A stretch of DNA of 37,612 nucleotides from Capsaspora owczarzaki ATCC 30864 (GCF_000151315.2 NW_011887294.1:2425696-2463307), one strand, 5' to 3'; shown: positions 22,801 through 32,921, numbered from the stretch's first letter. Notes: generated by a model not told the origin, from the letters alone. Program-made: numbers and translations.

Positions 22801-24948
22801 CTCGACATCCTGAAGGACTGCATTCCAGTGCTTTGGCTCGGCAAGGCCAACAAGAGACGCAACATCAAGCACTGCCACGCCCATCGGGTCATCGCTGCCA
22901 GTGTAGTCGTGATCAAACACGGAAATGTGCAGACTCGTATGGACGTCTTCAACGGGGAGCACAAACTTTTCATCCCAACGCGGGTTGAGATTTTTGTGGA
23001 TGGTTCGCGACTTGAAATGCTCCTTGCCCAGGCGGAATCGGCAGTACGGGTCGGACAAACCTGTTAGTTTTCGCGTATCCGACCATGAGCGTCAGACACA
23101 AGTTTAAGGGATGCGACTCAAGCCGCTCAACGAGAATGCAGCGTGCAGAATTTTACCGTTGCGGTCACGGATGGCAAGGTTACGTCCCTCGAGGAGCACA
23201 ATCTCCAGCCTGTCATACCGAATGTCTGCGAGTGCCGGGGTGCCATCGAGGGTCAATGGCGGGACAGTCTACAAAATTCAAAGCTGTCGGTGAGAAAAAA
23301 AACAACACAAAAACAACAAACAAACAAACAGTGAATCAGTGACGGTCGTCCACGCGTACCTTGGCGTGGCGCGACTTGAAGTTGTGCTCGCATCGATCGA
23401 GAGCTATCGATCCAAATTTGGGTGTGCTTGGCGTGCTTTTCACAGACTGCGAGTCGAGACGGCTTGCCCGTTTTGCAATCTATCACAAGCGAGAGTTGGG
23501 TCAGTCAAACGATGCCAAGAGTTTGTCCAACTTTTCTAGTCAAGTGTGTTGAGCATCAGAGCCTACATCTTCTTCATTGCGATCTGCATGAGGAACGCCA
23601 CTGGTGCCAGAAATGCCGCGCAAAAACTGGCCGATTCTGGACGTGGAGTGCAACGAGCTAGGTGTCACCCCATTTGCAGTCGTCGCAGTGTGACCGCTTG
23701 CAGTCGCGGTCGTAGTAGATGAGCTCGTGGTGGTGGTGGTCGTTGTCGTCGTTGTTGTTGTTGTGGTAGCCGTTGCAGCAGGAGGTACGAGCATGTCAAG
23801 CGATGCGGCAGTGACGGCGATGGTCTGGCTTTGAATCTGGTGCTGCTGGTAGTGCACTTGGCTCGAACGATTGTGCATGGACGTCCGGGGACTAATGGAG
23901 CCAATCGAGCTTGATTCCGAGCTGCTCAGAAATTCGTCATGCACGGATTCGCTTCCATTGTGAGGCAGTCTCGACGGAGCAGCGACGGACTCTGCCACCA
24001 CAGCCACGACGGCGTCTTGTGCAGCTGCATGGAAGAACACTGGGTCTTGGTGAGTGGCAGGTCCTTCCGTCAACGTGCCAGGCGTCGTCGTCGTCGTCGT
24101 CGTCATAGTCGGGGTGGTGGGTGTGGTTGACGCGGCCGAGGTCGTTGCCGGGTGTGTGCGTCGCTTGCCCACGGCAATGAGCTTGGCAAGGATGGATCGC
24201 TTCTTCTTCTTCTTGCCCTTGTCTGGTGTGGCGAGCGAAGTGCTGCTGCTGCTGGTGCCGCTGGTGCCGCTGTTGTTGTAGTTGTTGTGCGATTCGAATT
24301 CGACCGACGCGCTGTCGTCCTGGTCGTGGCTGTCGTCCTGGTCGTCGTCGTCGCCGCCGCTGCTGTCACCCTCGACCTTGCTCGCATGCTGCTGCTGATG
24401 GTGCTGATGGTGCTGATGGTGCTGGTGCAGTGGTGTTGCATGCGCCTGTGGCGTCTCGGGAATCGCTGCGAGTCGACTGTGCCCAACAATGCCCGCCCCA
24501 GCGACCTGCGGCGATGCAGATGGAGGTGCTGCTCGAAAAGCCAAAGGGAGATGGATGCATCAATCACACACAAACCCCCACACACGAGAGTGAGCCACAT
24601 CATCAAACCCCCCAAGTCGTTCAGTCAGCCATCGAGCGAGTTCCCAATGCCAAAGAGTTCGCTGCCCGGCAATCTCATTCACCGCGTTCTGTCTCCCCGT
24701 CAGCGTCTGTCCTTCATTCACTCGTTTCACTCATCAGTCACTCATCAGTCACTCAGTCATCGCGTCGAATTGTGCCGCAGTCGCTGAGAATTGGCCCCCC
24801 CCCAACGTCCCGTCCCGCCCATCACCGCCTTTTACGCTTCTGGTCTTGGCAATGCTCAGACGCAATCATCATTCGCGTCGTCGTCAATGGACTGCTCCAG
24901 CTCGGCGCGTCCGGCCTGAGTGGGTGTTTTTGCCTTACGCGTCTGCAT
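19856..24948 (-). CDS. MCTP: MCTP: multiple C2 domain and transmembrane protein
   Basis: ER-anchored Ca2+/lipid-binding protein of membrane contact and synaptic/endosomal traffic (family knowledge). Sixteen exons, 3255 nt, 1084 residues: 24948-24939, 24528-23567, 23479-23360, 23268-23157, 23060-22732, 22634-22472, 22380-22052, 21902-21878, 21800-21762, 21671-21569, 21468-21348, 21267-21187, 21089-20895, 20743-20433, 20325-20216 and 20100-19856. A low-complexity N-terminus (His/Gln, Thr, Ser runs) precedes C2A ([25 protein letters not shown]), C2B ([24 protein letters not shown]) and C2C ([28 protein letters not shown]). The MCTP C-terminal region follows, with two membrane segments ([15 protein letters not shown] and [20 protein letters not shown]) flanking an acidic linker, and the ending [14 protein letters not shown]2A and C2C keep the Asp ligands. 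C2B has Asn where the first Asp is usual. One intron is GC-AG, one exon is 25 nt, and the first coding exon is 10 nt. Confidence 0.93.
21878..21902 (-). other. 25-nt microexon of MCTP (start of C2C)
   Basis: The exon encodes LVGCLTVN plus one base, between acceptor CTCAAAAAG and donor GTAGGT. Joined to the next exon it gives [19 protein letters not shown]. This aligns with the animal MCTP C2C start VGFLQVKVIRAEGLMAADV. The upstream junction uses a GC donor. Confidence 0.88.
21903..22051 (-). other. GC-AG intron in MCTP
   Basis: The 5' splice site reads GATGAAG/GCAAGTG, with GC in place of GT but otherwise matching the donor consensus on both sides. The phase-0 junction is the only one that keeps the C2B-C2C frame and family alignment. 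The usual GT four bases downstream would give the wrong phase. Confidence 0.85.
22052..23060 (-). repeat. Twin 329-nt exons coding for C2A and C2B
   Basis: Exons 23060-22732 and 22380-22052 have the same length (329 nt) and the same start and end phases (1 and 0). Both begin just before the SDPY motif and run to the end of the C2 fold. This points to an old intragenic duplication. The C2C domain is cut differently, into five smaller exons. Confidence 0.9.
23690..23775. repeat. Thr-coding low-complexity tract in MCTP
   Basis: GTTGTCGTCGTTGTTGTTG-type triplets on the + strand read as Thr/Ser codons in the MCTP N-terminal region. A CTG/ATG-type triplet tract near 24370-24430 reads as His/Gln in the same exon. 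Confidence 0.75.
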
Positions 24949-25075
24949 TATTTGGATGACTTTGCAATTGGCAAAATTGAAAACAAAACAAACAATAGAC
25001 TGAATTGTGTGTGAAAACGAAACAGAGCGACAGACAAGCCGCAAAATGAACATGCGCGTCGACCATGGAGTAACA

Positions 25076-25403
25076 TCACTGGCAGCAGTGACAGCAGTGG
25101 CAGCAGCACGGGCAGCAGCCTCGCTTGGGTTTGGGTGGATCGGCCTCCATTGGCGCGACTACACGATCGTCTTCCACTGCGTCGGTGCTACTGATGCCGC
25201 CACCAGTCTTTGGCTTGGTTGCTCTTGTACCGCGCACAGGAGTACGAGTCGGAGCAGGAGCAGCCGAGGGTACCGCCCTTCTTAACCATTTAGGAAAACA
25301 ATAAAAAAAAAGTCAACAAACAAAATAAAAAAGAAAATAACAATAAACTGAGAGATGTGCTACGAGTAGACGTTTCATGCCACATTCATGCTTACAAGCT
25401 CAT
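25076..25403 (-). CDS. Small protein (70 aa) with a C-terminal Cys/His cluster
   Basis: Model with two exons: 25403-25396 (ATGAGCTT) and 25280-25076, joined by a 115-nt T-rich intron with donor GTAAGC and acceptor GGTTAAG. The joined frame has 71 codons including TGA. The product begins MSLRAVPSAAPAPTRTPVRG, continues as a Lys/Thr/Asp-rich, probably disordered stretch, and ends KRGCCPCCCHCCHCCQ. I do not recognise it. The terminal block has ten Cys and two His in 14 residues after a basic RG. That could be a multiply palmitoylated membrane anchor, a metal-binding knot, or (less likely, for lack of a hydrophobic stretch) a CYSTM-like module. An unspliced alternative from an ATG at 25290 gives only 33 residues. 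The gene lies between MCTP and the divergent FGD-repeat gene. Transcription evidence would decide. Confidence 0.5.
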
Positions 25404-25680
25404 GTCTCACTGTTTTCTCTGTTTGATATGTCCATGACGATTGATCGAACTGTCCCATTACCAGTCCCTCCTCTTTGCTTTTTGTGATTCTTCGTCACCA
25501 CTTTGCTCTTTGTTCCCCCATTCTCTCTCTCACTCTTCCCTCCCACCCTTCTCTCTCTCTCACTCTCTCTCACTCTTCCCTTCTCTTGTTCCTTTCTCAC
25601 ACACACACTCTCTCTTCCCACAGTCACCAAGTTCCCCCCTCCCCTTTGCCTCCTTCATTCTGCCACGCATACATCCAACG
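25404..25680. promoter_or_regulatory. Divergent promoter region and pyrimidine-rich leader
   Basis: 277 bp between the first ATGs of two divergent genes. The part next to the + gene (about 25500-25660) is almost pure C/T, with CTCTCTCTCACTCT and ACACACAC repeats, and is probably its 5' leader. The frame is open upstream of 25681 but lacks an in-frame ATG, which supports 25681 as the start. Confidence 0.55.
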
Positions 25681-28634
25681 ATGCTCCTGCGAGCGCCATT
25701 GCCCGTCCTTCTGCTTCTCCTGCTCGCCTGCCTGTCGCCACTGTCACACACTGCTACCGCTATTGAGAATTGCCAGACGCCCAATACCGCTGACACAACG
25801 CTCTGCGACCAATGCGATCCAGACTACGTTCAGTCCAATAGTCACCATCAGTGCTGCCCCAAAGACTCGCCCTACTATTCCAAAACCGAGACCAAGACCA
25901 AGACCGAGACCGAGCCCGGCTTCAAATGTGTCGCTGTGAAAGATTGCCCCGATTATGGCGATCCGTCAACGAACACCTGCGTGGACGACTGCCCCGCGCA
26001 AACGTTTGTCGACGACGAACGAAACGAATGTGTCCCAGCCAGCGAATGTCCACCTGCGCAACCATTTGGCAGTACTGCGAAGAAGTTCTGCGTGGCTGTA
26101 AATGAATGCCCCAAGAGAACGCAGTTCGGTGACTCCGAAACGCACCTGTGCACCGCACAGTGCTCCTCTGGCAGCTTTGGCGATCCGACAAACCTGTGTG
26201 TCAAACCAGACAAGTGCCCAGAGGCTGCGCCTTTTGGTGACCTATCGACGCAACTCTGCGTGACTGTCGTTCACTGTTCCTCGACCACCAAGTTTGGTGA
26301 CTCCGAGACGCACCTGTGTGCTGAAAAGTGCTCCTCGGGTACTTTTGGCGATCCGACAAATGTTTGTGTCAAACCAGACAAGTGCCCAGATGATGCTCCG
26401 TTTGGTGACCCAACGACGCAACTCTGCGTGACTGTCGTTCACTGTTCCTCGACCACCAAGTTTGGTGACTCCGAGACGCACCTGTGTGCTGAAAAGTGCT
26501 CCTCGGGTACTTTTGGCGATCCGACAAATGTTTGTGTCAAACCAGACAAGTGCCCAGATGATGCTCCGTTTGGTGACCCAACGACGCAACTCTGCGTGGC
26601 TGCCGTTGGCTGTTCCACTACGACACCATTCGGCGACCCAACGACACATCTCTGCGTCGCCGCCAAGGAGTGTTCAGATGCCAACAAGTACGGTGACTCC
26701 GAGACGCACCTGTGCGCTGAAAAGTGCTCCTCTGGCAGCTTTGGCGATTTGACACACCTTTGTGTCAAACCAGACAAGTGCCCAGAGGCTGCGCCATTTG
26801 GTGACCTATCGACGCAACTCTGCGTGGCTGCCGTTAACTGTTCTACTGCGACACCATTTGGCGACTCATTGACACATCTCTGCGTGGCTGCCGTTAACTG
26901 CTCCTCAACCACTGAGTTTGGTGACTCCGAGACGCAGCTTTGCGTGGCTGCCGTTGACTGTTCCACTACGACACCATTCGGCGACTCTTCGACACATCTC
27001 TGCGTCGCCGCCAAGGAGTGTTCAGATGCCAACAAGTACGGTGACTCCGAGACGCGCCTGTGCACTGCAAAGTGCTCCTCTGGCAGCTTTGGCGATACGA
27101 CAAACCTGTGTGTTCAACCAGACAAGTGCCCAAAAAATGCTCCGTTTGGCGACCCATTGACGCATCTCTGCGTCGCCGCCAAGAAGTGTTCAGATGACAA
27201 CAAGTTCGGTGACTCCAAGACGCACATGTGTACTGCAAAGTGCTCGGGTGCATTTGGCGATTTGACAAACCTTGCTTGTGTCGAACCAGACAAGTGCCCA
27301 AAAGATGCTCCGTTTGGCGACCCATCGACTCAACTTTGTGTGCCTGAATGTCCCTCGACAAGTGGCGACTCTTCTACTCATCTGTGTGTCGGTGAGTAAC
27401 TTTTGTGCGGCGGCGTCTATTCATCGCCGTTCATGTTCTCATCCTTTTTTTTGTGTGTGTTTTGCTCTCTTTAGCTTGCCATGAGAGTTGTACAACCTGC
27501 ACTGGCTCCTCAGACAATGATTGTCTCACTTGTGACAGTGCTGAGGAGCACCCGTTCGCGTCAGCTGCGAACGCTAAAGCCGGAAAATGCACCAAGCTTG
27601 GTAATTTGCACGAGAGGTCGCTTATTCGTGTCCTTCGAGAGCTCATTTATCTATTTTGAACGACGCAACAGACGAAATGACATGCTCAGACGCTCAGTTT
27701 AGCGGCAAAATCGGTTCAACAGACGTTTATTCGTGTTTCGGTGCGTCTCAGTGTTGTTCCTGTTTCTGCTGCTTCAGGTTGGCGGTAGATGTGTTTTTGT
27801 GTGCTCACAATTATGGGAGATTCTTGATGTGGCATGTCACCAGACTGCTCGATGGGCTGTCACACATGCACCAGCGCCAAGACTTGTACGAAGTGCTCGA
27901 CAAAATCAACGCTGGTGGACGACAGGTGCATTTTCGAGCCAACTTTGAAGAACATTACCTGCAGTGTCGGCGACACTAAAGACATTATCTTTGCAAAGGG
28001 GGACATTCAAGATTTCTTCGTCACCTTTGATTTCGAAACACTCAAAGTTGCAGACGACTACAAGATTGCTTGCGGTGATCATGTCAAAACGCACCTCGGC
28101 ACTGCTCACATTTTCGAAAAGTCGAGTTCATTCCTGATCGACATCCAGCCTCTGCTAGTGACTGTTGTTGCCAAGCCAGCAGTCTCCACCACACCTGCCG
28201 CCAGACCCTCGCACGCTGTTGTGTCCACACCAGCGTCCAATCCACCGGACAACTCTGATCCGACCTCGCAGGACGAAGGCAAGTTGTCTCCTTTTGACAG
28301 AAAATGGGATGCTGTTGTTCCGTGACGCTGACCGCGCTCTTTGTTGCACGGTTTTTTTCGTTACCTCCACAGGTTCCATTTCAGGCTCAATCCTCATTGC
28401 GGTGCTGGTTATCGGTGGCATTTCTGTCTACGGCGTATACTGGCTTCGTTCCAAGGTACGATTTTATCACATTTTGCTGTTTCAAACGAAGGGTTTAGTT
28501 CGCAACTCATCAAGCAAACAAAAATCAAAACAAACACTGAATGAATTTGCTTGCAGCGGCGGAGCGGGTCCCACTATAACAGGCTCCCTACCATGGAAAT
28601 GAGTCCCCTTCCTCACAACAGCGCCGTGTACTGA
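25681..28634 (+). CDS. Type I membrane protein with about 24 Cys/FGD repeats
   Basis: Six exons (25681-27391, 27475-27600, 27672-27740, 27844-28278, 28373-28455, 28557-28634) encode 833 residues. The start ATG opens a clear signal peptide (MLLRAPLPVLLLLLLACLSP). Residues about 120-570 are tandem units of 17-20 residues, consensus FGDxxTxLCVxxxxC. Some are arranged as a 56-residue, three-unit higher-order repeat. Exons 2-4 add furin-like Cys pairs (CHESCTTCTGSSDNDCLTC, CSMGCHTCTSAKTCTKC) and a Cys-poor ectodomain. A Ser/Pro/Thr stalk leads to one membrane helix (ISGSILIAVLVIGGISVYGV) and a 28-residue tail starting RRSGSHYNRLP. All junctions are phase 1 except the last. The fourth intron is GC-AG (GACGAAG/GCAAGT). 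I recognise no named family; FGD/Cys repeats of this look occur in other protist surface proteins. A cell-surface adhesion or receptor role is only inferred. Confidence 0.85.
26252..26587. repeat. Exact 168-bp tandem duplication in the FGD-repeat gene
   Basis: Two head-to-tail copies (26252-26419 and 26420-26587) read identical base for base, including synonymous positions. Each holds 56 codons (three FGD units). A diverging partial third copy begins at 26588. The period keeps the frame. Confidence 0.93.
28279..28372 (+). other. GC-AG intron in the FGD-repeat gene
   Basis: The 5' splice site is GACGAAG/GCAAGTTG and the 3' site is TTACCTCCACAG. The phase-1 junction joins the stalk to the transmembrane exon. 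Without splicing, the frame ends within about 15 codons and lacks the membrane segment. Its donor context is nearly the same as that of the MCTP GC-AG intron. Confidence 0.83.
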
Positions 28635-28785
28635 TGCCGAAACCCGTTACTTTGGTGCTGCGGACTCGACAGCAACAAGACTCTGTTTGAATTCTGCAGT
28701 ACCGCAATACATTGGACATTTTGGACGACTTTGGCAAAAAATAGTTATTGTAGCAGTATTCCAAACCACCGGTCAAAGCAAAGCT

Positions 28786-30730
28786 TCATTTCTTGTCCTT
28801 CTTGTCTTTCTTGGAGGACCGGTCTTTGTCCTTCTTGTCCTTCTTTTCCTGCTTTTCCTTTTTCTCCTGCTTTTCTTGCTTCTTGTCCTTCTTGTCTTGC
28901 TTCTTGTCCGCCTTCATGTCGACTTCGGCCGGCAGTTTCTTGCTCTTTGAGTCCGTTTTGCTGGCCTTGTCCTTTTTGCTGGACTTGGCCGTCGAGCTGG
29001 AATCATCGAGCTGCGAGTCAATGTCCATGGCGGTCGGGCCGCTCGACTTGTCTCGAGGCACTTGCTGGTCGGCGCTGCTCTTGGCGCTCGCGACATCCGA
29101 GTCTGATTGCAATCGGCTGGCTTTGGAGGCAGGAAGTGTCGGTTCTTCATCACTGCGTCGCTTCTGCGGAGTGGTGGCCTTTGGCAGCGGTGAGGCGGGC
29201 ACAGAGGATGCTGGCGAGCTGGTGGCGCTTTTGGCTGCCGCACGTTGCGCTGCGAGCTTTTCAGCGAACGCACGCTCTTGCTCCTCAATACGGGTCAACT
29301 TGCCGTGCAGACCAAGACCATGCCGTGCGGCTTTGTGCGCGGTGCGGCCGCCGCAAGCTTTGAGAAGGTCGTCATCGTTCATTTGCGACCGAGTGTCAAT
29401 TTTGCGCTCGTTGCGGTCGTCGTCGCTGTCACTGCTGCTGCTGTCGCTGTCGCTGTCACTGTCGCTGTCACTGTCGCTGTCGCTGTCACTGTCGCTGTCA
29501 CTATCACTGCTGTCGCTATCGTCAGCGCCGCGCTTTAACTTTGCCAGGCTTCCAATGTTGACGTAGAAAATGTTGGGCGCCCGCACCACGTCCCGCGCGT
29601 CGGTGGGGTGGAATTTTCGCCTCGCGCGTCGTCGTTGCTCAGCCTCCATGTGCTTGCGCATCATAATTTCGATATCGCTACGGTACTCCTCGGTGGCGCG
29701 GACAAACCCGCTGTAAAACGTGTCTCGCGATTTGACCAAGGTCGGTCGTTTGGCGCTCACCATGGTGCGCTCCGTTGTGGACTGCTTGACGTTGACCTGT
29801 GAGAGCACACCGAATAGAGAATGGCCGATGGGTGGGGGACGGGGAGCGAGAGCAGGAGAGCAATTGGTCAACGAACGAACAGCAGAGCGGTTAGTTTGAA
29901 GGTCAACAGGCAATAGTTGGAGTGTTTCTTGGCCAGGGAACATCCCTTTACCCCTCCCCCCGGGGGGCTCGGTTGAACATTCAAGTCAAGTCGAACTTGA
30001 GAGAGTGAAAAACAAGTTACCTCGCCATCGTCGTTGTCAAGGCCATCGCTTTCAACCACGATTTTGCTTGCTGCGCTGTTGAACACATGGTTCCACCAGT
30101 GAAAGCCAAAGAGATCTGCCTTGTGCCCGATCTGCCCAAACAAACAGACGGTATCCGGTTGAGAACACGGGCAGTTCATTGCGGCTTTTGGCTTGGGCAA
30201 TTGCAGCAAGAGCAGAAGCGTCTGGCCAACCGACTTACGCCCTGAGCGTCGCGCTTGAGGTCGACCTTGAGGTAGTCTGGGATGCCCGACATGCTGGCGC
30301 CCAGTCCGCTGCCTCTATGGTTTTTGTATAGCGAGCAAAGGGCAGCGTGCAGTGAGTGATGCTCGTGGTGCTCCGTTTTGAACCTTTTGGCCCCCTGTCC
30401 CTTTGCTCCAATGACCCTTCTTGTCGTCTTGCGTGGTTGGTGATGTTGGCTGTTGGTGGTGATGCTGCTGGCTCTGGGAGGGGTGGTGGTCTGGTCGGTC
30501 TGGTCTGGTCGTCGGTCAAACCATGCGTGCGCCACATGGAGCTCTTCGACCAACGCACAAGCGAGCCAGCCCAGCCTCAGCGTCCCACAGACCAACTGAG
30601 ACGCTCATGATGGCACATTGGCGATATCGACGCAACGAGAGAGTGAGAGTATGAGAGGGAGAGTGAGACGCAACACTCACTCCTTCCAGCCGTATTTCTC
30701 GAGCTGTCCACGAGCGAATGCGCTTTGCAT
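28786..30730 (-). CDS. GPATCH4: G-patch domain protein 4 homologue
   Basis: Nucleolar G-patch protein, which in animals works with the helicase DHX15 in rRNA processing (family knowledge). Four GT-AG exons: 30730-30681, 30314-30239, 30131-30021 and 29796-28786; 1248 nt, 415 residues. The G-patch is spread over exons 1-2 (LEKYGWKEGSGLGASMSGIP, then LKVDLKRDAQG). It is followed by IGHKADLFGFHWWNHVFN, matching the animal HDPAKEFTNHWWNELFN, and the GPATCH4-specific block LLKACGGRTAHKAARHGL with GKLTRIEEQERAFAEKL. Between them is a Ser-Asp run of about 30 residues. The C-terminus is a Lys-rich tail of KKDKK/KQEK repeats, typical of nucleolar proteins. The 320-bp region upstream is shared with NSA2. 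The start ATG is the only one placing the G-patch in frame. Confidence 0.92.
29425..29520. repeat. Ser-Asp coding hexanucleotide repeat in GPATCH4
   Basis: GTCGCTGTC/GTCACTGTC-type triplets on the + strand read as alternating Ser and Asp codons on the minus strand. Confidence 0.88.
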
Positions 30731-31050
30731 TGTGAGAGTCTGAGTCTGAGTGGAGTCAAAGAGTGAGCCAACCAGCAACAACAGATAGCAAATAAACAAA
30801 ACAAAAACAATGCATGAATCAAATCGACCGACATGCGTCTGGTTGCTGGGAGAAGAGCCGTAGAGTCTGAGAAGTCTCAGAAGTCTCAGAATTCAACGAG
30901 GACTTGTCTTCCCTCCTCCCCCTCCTCTCCCTCCTTCCCATCTCATGCCAAACTCCTCCGCGTCTTTTGCATCCCATTGTTTGACATCACCTTTTGCCAC
31001 TCTGGTTTTTTGTTTTTTTCTTCTGCCTTCAGTCGTATTTTCATTTTGCA
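30731..31050. promoter_or_regulatory. Divergent promoter of GPATCH4 and NSA2
   Basis: 320 bp between two first ATGs. A pyrimidine block of more than 30 bases (about 30904-30940, TCTTCCCTCCTCCCCCTCCT and on) lies upstream of NSA2, and would resemble a 5'-TOP-type leader if transcription starts there. A short AGAAGTCTC repeat lies at about 30868-30888. No TATA box is obvious. Confidence 0.55.
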
Positions 31051-32610
31051 ATGGTAAAAGCAAACGCAATGACGAGTTCCTATGCCGAATTGTTTTCGTT
31101 TTACGTGGTTTTTGTTTGTTACGCTGGTCTTTTTGCTTTTTTTTTTTTGCTACCCTTTTTTTCTCGTTCGCCCCACGAGGACGCCCTTACGCTTGTCTCT
31201 CTCGCTCTCGCTCTCGCTCTATCGCTGTCCCTCCACACTGCTGCACATTCTGATCACTGACGAATCGTTCTGCTCTGTTCTGTGCCTCTTCATCACAACA
31301 GCCGCAGAACGAGTACATTGAGCAGGCGCGCAAGCGTCACGGCTACCGCATGGACCACTTTGAGCGCTTGTAAGCTTGCCACTGTTGTCCACTTTGCCAC
31401 TCCAAACCGCGAAAACACGAGCAATCGTGCAATGCAATGCAATGCTGCTGCTGCTTCGAAAGCGGATTCGGGGATGCGGCTGCGAGGCGGGAACGGGAAG
31501 CTGAGAACGGCGACACACTCCCTCTCTGTCTCTCTCTCCCTCTCTCCTGGGACTTGCTTTGGCACTATGAGAAGGAGCACTTCAACTTCAACTTGGACTA
31601 CCGGGAGAGAGGCAGAGACAGAGGACTAGGGCTGGAACTCACTGTTTGTTGATGACGACCCCCTCCTCCATTCAACTACTGCCCATACAGGCGAAAGCGC
31701 GAGGCTCGTGAAGGCCACAATCGCTCCGAGTATGCACAGAACGTCACTGGTCTCAAGGCCAAGCTGTACAACAAGAAGCGCCACACCGAGAAGATTGAAA
31801 TGAAAAAGACGTAAGTTCGTATGTCGCCGTGTTCTCACAACTACTACTGCGTCATTGGATGGGTCAAGCTCACTCGGACATTGACACACGACTCTCGTTT
31901 GCTTGCGTCTGAAATCATGGCAGAATCAAAATGCACCAGGAGCGATCCAACAAGCAAAAGGACGACTCGGCTGTGCCGCAGGGTGCCGTGCCGGCGTACT
32001 TGCTCGACCGCGAGGGCCAGTCCCGTGCCAAGGTGTTGTCAAACATGGTCAAACAAAAGCGAAAGGAGAAGGCAGGCAAGTGGGATGTGCCATTGCCGAA
32101 GGTGCGCGGTATCGGCGAGAGCGAGGTCTTCCGAGTGGTCAAGACTGGCAAGCGCAAGATTAAGGGCTGGAAGCGCATGGTCACCAAAGCAACGTTTGTT
32201 GGCGAGGGCTTTACCCGCAAGCCGCCAAAGTACGAGCGTTTCATTCGACCCATGGGTCTTCGATTCAAGAAGGCGCACGTCACACACCCCGAGCTTAGTG
32301 CCACTTTCTGTCTCCCGATTGTCGGTGTCAAGAAGAATCCGCAGTCGCCCCTTTACACACAACTTGGCGTTATCACTAAGGTGAGTTTTTGGGGCTGTTT
32401 GTGCGCGGGGATGCAGTGCGTTTTTGTGTTTGGTTGTATGCTGACAACTTTGATTGTCTTCGTTTTCTCTTTTAGGGTACCATCATTGAAGTTAATGTCA
32501 GCGAGCTCGGTCTTGTCACACAAAACGGCAAGGTTGTCTGGGGCAAGTACGCCCAAGTTACAAACAATCCCGAGAACGATGGCTGCATCAACGCCGTTCT
32601 GCTTGTCTAA
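31051..32610 (+). CDS. NSA2: NSA2 ribosome biogenesis factor
   Basis: Assembly factor of the pre-60S ribosomal particle in the nucleolus, needed for 27S pre-rRNA processing (family knowledge). Five exons: 31051-31053, 31302-31369, 31691-31810, 31924-32380 and 32476-32610; 783 nt, 260 residues, the same length as human NSA2. The first coding exon is the ATG alone (ATG/GTAAAAG), and the next begins [18 protein letters not shown], matching the family MPQNEYIE. Very high conservation follows: [57 protein letters not shown], the S8e-like end [20 protein letters not shown], and [15 protein letters not shown]. All introns are GT-AG. It is divergent from GPATCH4 and convergent with the snRNP gene. 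Confidence 0.97.
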
Positions 32611-32921
32611 CGTTGTCAGGCAGTGTGTTGCTGCATGCACATCTTATTCCCGGAATTCTCGCGTAAATTTGCTTGTTCATTGGTGGTCTTTTGTCGTGTG
32701 ATTTGTGAAATGCTAGTAAAAGAACAAAAAACAAGAAGAAAACGAAAACGAAAAAACCCCAAAGCTCAAAACAATCAAACTAGAACTTTTTAGTGTTATT
32801 GAAAACGACAAACAAAGCACGCAAACACAAGAGGCATGTTCACAACACATACACATTACTAAAAATGACGCGCAAAAACAACAACAAAAACAACGTGCGC
32901 ACACACGATGGAAAACGCTTT
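32611..32921. other. Convergent intergenic region, NSA2 to snRNP gene
   Basis: 311 bp, T/G-rich then A/C-rich, between facing stop codons. No ORF or RNA gene is seen. Confidence 0.6.

Noticed and set aside
25007-25285. 92-codon + strand ORF with Ala-rich start
   Set aside because: It is antisense to the Cys-tail exon; the Ala and Ser runs come from GCAGCA triplets whose reverse encodes the Cys cluster. It cannot be fully excluded without RNA data.
26100-27380. Regularly spaced repeats that might suggest a CRISPR array
   Set aside because: The repeats are contiguous, in frame and protein-coding (FGD/Cys units), with no unrelated spacers.
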